Shown here: one piece after another, positions 61,677 to 64,000 of the stretch
Layout: the number at the start of each line of letters is the position of its first letter
How positions within the stretch are numbered: the first letter of the stretch is position 1
Source of the DNA: Cupriavidus pauculus
GTDB lineage: Bacteria; Pseudomonadota; Gammaproteobacteria; Burkholderiales; Burkholderiaceae
Direction of reading: 5' to 3'
NCBI RefSeq assembly: GCF_008801835.1
Contig: NZ_VZOW01000011.1
Location: 1-64,000 of the forward strand
DNA: 64,000 nucleotides
Program-made: the position numbers and the translations under genes
The notes under the pieces: generated by a model
What the model was told of the DNA's origin: nothing
What the model saw: the letters and a program-made list of their open reading frames with translations, nothing else
Database searches by the model: none

Positions 61677-62548
61677 GTCGCCACCTTTGCGATTGTCCGT
61701 TCGGCCTGGACACGTTCGCCGGGATTGGCCGTGGCGCCGAGCGGGCGCGGCACGGCGGCCGGGTTCGCGAACTGCACTTCGTCCTTGAGGATGTCCCACG
61801 CCTGCTGGCGCAGACGCACGAACGCCTCCGAATTGCGGACTTCTGCAGCGCGCGGGCGTGGCAACGGCACCTCGATGATCTGCTTGACGGTGCCCGGCCG
61901 CTTGGTCATCACGGCAATGCGGTCCGACAGGAAAATGGCTTCGTCGAGGCTGTGCGTGATGAAGACGATGGTCTTGCGCCGCTGCTCCCAGATGCGCAAG
62001 AGCTCGCCCTGCAGGATCTCGCGCGTCTGCGCATCGAGCGCGGCAAACGGTTCGTCCATCAGCAACACATCGGGCTGATACGCGAGCGATCGCGCAATCG
62101 CCACGCGCTGCTTCATGCCGCCGGAGATCTCGTGCGGATAGCGCTGACCGAAGCCAGTCAGACCGACCAGATCGAGATACTCTTCGGCGACGGCGCGGCG
62201 TTTGACACGCGACACACCACGAATCTCCAGGCCGACCTCAATGTTCTGCAACACCGTGCGCCACGGGAACAAGGCATAACCCTGGAACACCACGCCCTGC
62301 GCCAGGTTGATGCCGCGCAGCGGTGTGCCGTCGATTGCAATCTCGCCGCCAGTACGTTGTGTCAGGCCGGCCAGAATGCTCAGAAATGTCGATTTTCCGC
62401 AGCCCGAAGGGCCCAGGATGGAAATGAATTCGCCCTCGCGTATATCGAGGTCGAAATCGCGCAGCACCGCCACCGAATCGGGGCGCCCCGCTTCATTGCG
62501 CACCGCGTAGTCCATCCGCACGCCGCGCGCCACGATCTTGTCGCTCAT
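61673..62548 (-). CDS. ABC transporter ATP-binding protein (nitrate/sulfonate/taurine type)
   Basis: A 291-residue ATPase. Walker A is GPSGCGKST, the Q-loop lies near VFQGYALFPW, the signature ISGGMKQR, Walker B VLLMDEP and the switch His in THSLDEA. A C-terminal extension of about 50 residues (starting EVRNSEAFVRL) goes beyond the usual domain, as in SsuB/TauB-type proteins with longer tails. ATG 62548 begins the conserved start; open sequence upstream is the shadow of the binding-protein gene. Confidence 0.94.
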   Translation of the reverse strand: MSDKIVARGVRMDYAVRNEAGRPDSVAVLRDFDLDIREGEFISILGPSGCGKSTFLSILAGLTQRTGGEIAIDGTPLRGINLAQGVVFQGYALFPWRTVLQNIEVGLEIRGVSRVKRRAVAEEYLDLVGLTGFGQRYPHEISGGMKQRVAIARSLAYQPDVLLMDEPFAALDAQTREILQGELLRIWEQRRKTIVFITHSLDEAIFLSDRIAVMTKRPGTVKQIIEVPLPRPRAAEVRNSEAFVRLRQQAWDILKDEVQFANPAAVPRPLGATANPGERVQAERTIAKVAT

Positions 62549-62559
62549 GCCCGGCCGCC

Positions 62560-63672
62560 CTACGCTTTGGCGGCCCGCGCAACGCCCGGGGCCTGGGCAA
62601 ACGGATTGAACTCGTTGGTGTAGATGTCGCGCGCGGCCACCTTGCCCTTCGGCAGCTTGCCTTCGGCCTCGAGCACATCGATGTAGTACTGGATCGGCGG
62701 CTCCGTCACCACGAGGTTGTCCACGTACGCATAGCGATCGACATATTCGAGCTGCAGGTTGATGCGCTTGGACACCAGCTTGCGCGCCTCCTCGGGATTG
62801 GCGTTCACCCAGTTGGCAGCCCTGGCCAGCGCGTTGACCACATCGCGTACCGCTTCGGGATGCTCGCGCATGAACTTGCCGTGCACGCTGTACGGCTGCA
62901 TGCCGCCCAGCCCACCATCGAGATCGAAGTCGCTCCATAGCCGAGTCAGTTTGTCGGCATGGTCTGCGCGCCCGGAAAATGGCGCATGGATGATCGCCAG
63001 GTCTGTATTGCCGGTGACCAGCGTCTGTTCGGCCTGGTCATCGGGGATCACGACAAAATTGATCTTGTTGACGTCCACACCCTTCTGGCGCAGGAAGGTC
63101 TTGGTGACGAATTCCGCGCAGGCGCCAAAGCTGTTAATGCCGATGGTCTTGCCTTCCAGATCCTTTGGCGACCGAATGCCCGCATCCTTGCGCACGAAAT
63201 ACTTCATGTGCGGCGCGTCCTGCAGCGTCTTGTTGCCGGCGGCCACCACCTTGATGTCTGCACCGCTCGCCACGGCGGAGATCACCAGCGGCACCATGCG
63301 CGATCCGAAATCGATTTCCCCGGTGCCGGTCAGCGGAATGATCTGCGGCGCCGATACCTTGCCGATGTAGTTGGGGCGCGTGTTCGTCCCGTCGAAGTAG
63401 CCTAGCTGGTCGGCCAGATAGACGAGATCGAAAGTCGGATTGTCGGGATAGCGAAAGCTGACCTTGTCGCCCGCTTTGCCGATCACCGCAGGCGCGCCCG
63501 TGCCGCCTTTCGACGCGACCGGCGCGCTGTCGTCGGCGCTACGCGAGCACGCGGCCAGCAATGGCGCGACGCTGCCGGCCACTGCCAGCGAAGCCAGTTG
63601 CTTGAGCGCGCCGCGGCGCCCGCTGGCTTGGGATAAACGCGGCGGATAGGGCTTGTGATCGGTCGAGGCCAT
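62560..63672 (-). CDS. ABC substrate-binding lipoprotein (NMT1/SsuA/NrtA-like)
   Basis: A 370-residue binding protein. The signal GRRGALKQLASLAVAGSVAPLLAAC combines a twin-arginine-like pair with a lipobox (LLAAC). The mature protein has the NMT1/THI5-SsuA pattern: DLVYLADQLGYFDG, then DIKVVAAGNKTLQDAP, SPKDLEGKTIGINSFGA and ARAANWVNANPEEARKLVSKR. Ligands in this family are sulfonates, nitrate, taurine, pyrimidines or aromatic acids; none can be chosen from sequence. First gene of the importer operon. Confidence 0.91.
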   Translation of the reverse strand: MASTDHKPYPPRLSQASGRRGALKQLASLAVAGSVAPLLAACSRSADDSAPVASKGGTGAPAVIGKAGDKVSFRYPDNPTFDLVYLADQLGYFDGTNTRPNYIGKVSAPQIIPLTGTGEIDFGSRMVPLVISAVASGADIKVVAAGNKTLQDAPHMKYFVRKDAGIRSPKDLEGKTIGINSFGACAEFVTKTFLRQKGVDVNKINFVVIPDDQAEQTLVTGNTDLAIIHAPFSGRADHADKLTRLWSDFDLDGGLGGMQPYSVHGKFMREHPEAVRDVVNALARAANWVNANPEEARKLVSKRINLQLEYVDRYAYVDNLVVTEPPIQYYIDVLEAEGKLPKGKVAARDIYTNEFNPFAQAPGVARAAKA

Positions 63673-63854
63673 GGTGTCTTGTTGTGTGATGAGTGCAGTT
63701 CGCCCCGCAGTATTGCCAGCGCCGCACCCTCACACAACGAAGACTTTTGACTATCGATATTGCCTGGTCGACGACAGCGCCCACGTCCCGCATGGCGCAG
63801 CCCCTGCTCGACTATGTGCGGCACGTCACGCGCGCACGCACCGGATCGCACGCC

Positions 63855-64000
63855 TCAGCCGTCCGCCTTGGCGTTCGCACTGTCCAGCATGGCCTGTCCG
63901 ATCTCGGTGCTGCCCTGCCCCATCAGTGCAGTGGCGGCGCCGCGGATATCTCGCACCTCCTTGTTCTGCCCGAGCTTGGCCTTTCCTTGCAGGCGCGTGA
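63855..64000 (-). CDS. C-terminal end of an unidentified gene (partial)
   Basis: The last 48 codons of a - strand gene run in from beyond the right edge and end in TGA at 63855. The visible tail includes LQGKAKLGQNKEVRDIRGAA and LMGQGSTEIGQAMLDSANAK, hydrophilic and helix-rich. I do not recognise the family from this piece. Codon use fits a real GC-rich gene. The 182 bases between it and the ABC binding-protein gene are moderately AT-rich and may hold that operon's promoter. Confidence 0.5.
   Translation of the reverse strand, partial: TRLQGKAKLGQNKEVRDIRGAATALMGQGSTEIGQAMLDSANAKADG

Overview
The window is GC-rich and looks like a Burkholderiales beta-proteobacterium, most likely Cupriavidus. 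The pointers are four orphan Bug-type (TctC) periplasmic receptors, an L-aspartate dehydrogenase that I recognise as very close to the Ralstonia eutropha enzyme, many IclR/LysR-controlled catabolic clusters, and porin and TonB receptor types common in that group. I see no rRNA, tRNA, CRISPR array or complete insertion sequence. The gene content is almost all accessory (catabolism, efflux, metal uptake), as expected of a secondary replicon or catabolic region; that is an inference.

Layout. 1-5037: a + strand catabolic operon (Bug receptor, RraA-like protein, 2-hydroxyacid dehydrogenase, second Bug receptor, SMP-30 lactonase) ending in the remnant of an amidohydrolase gene. 5038-7075: an AT-richer patch with a dCACHE-type diguanylate cyclase and a small membrane protein. 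7365-12363: metal uptake, with a Fur-box siderophore receptor facing a nikR/TonB-receptor pair that carries a NikR-like operator. 12593-14479: a double-domain KaiC-like ATPase plus a single-domain response regulator. 15150-21077: an FAD monooxygenase with an IclR regulator, and a molybdenum hydroxylase pair (IorAB type) with a Bug receptor, suggesting N-heteroaromatic oxidation.

21133-35384: the main catabolic island, on the - strand. It holds a Rieske oxygenase, flavin/2Fe-2S reductase, extradiol (VOC) dioxygenase, alpha/beta hydrolase, two SDRs (one lacking the catalytic Tyr and Lys), cupin, ThDP enzyme, aldehyde dehydrogenase, aspartate dehydrogenase, MFS importer and two closely similar IclR regulators. 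A divergent porin and Bug receptor (35886-37995) probably serve it. Together these would import an aromatic acid, hydroxylate and cleave the ring, then process keto-acid and aldehyde products; the substrate cannot be named from sequence.

38192-47413: a second Fur-box siderophore receptor, dbpA, a small LysR-controlled stress-type operon (oxidoreductase, NTF2-like, DoxX), small envelope proteins and a YcgR-like PilZ protein. 47528-52430: a ytcA-mdtNOP-like efflux operon. 52479-54216: a perfect 12-6-12 inverted repeat with dif-like geometry directly in front of an isolated tyrosine recombinase. This is the most unusual arrangement in the window. 54332-60001: peptidoglycan genes (L,D-transpeptidase, DUF882 peptidase), a GlxA-type regulator with a divergent SDR, and a membrane protein fused to a possible permuted NlpC/P60-like domain. 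60032-63672: a nitrate/sulfonate-type ABC importer with two unrelated binding proteins. A gene running off the right edge ends the window.
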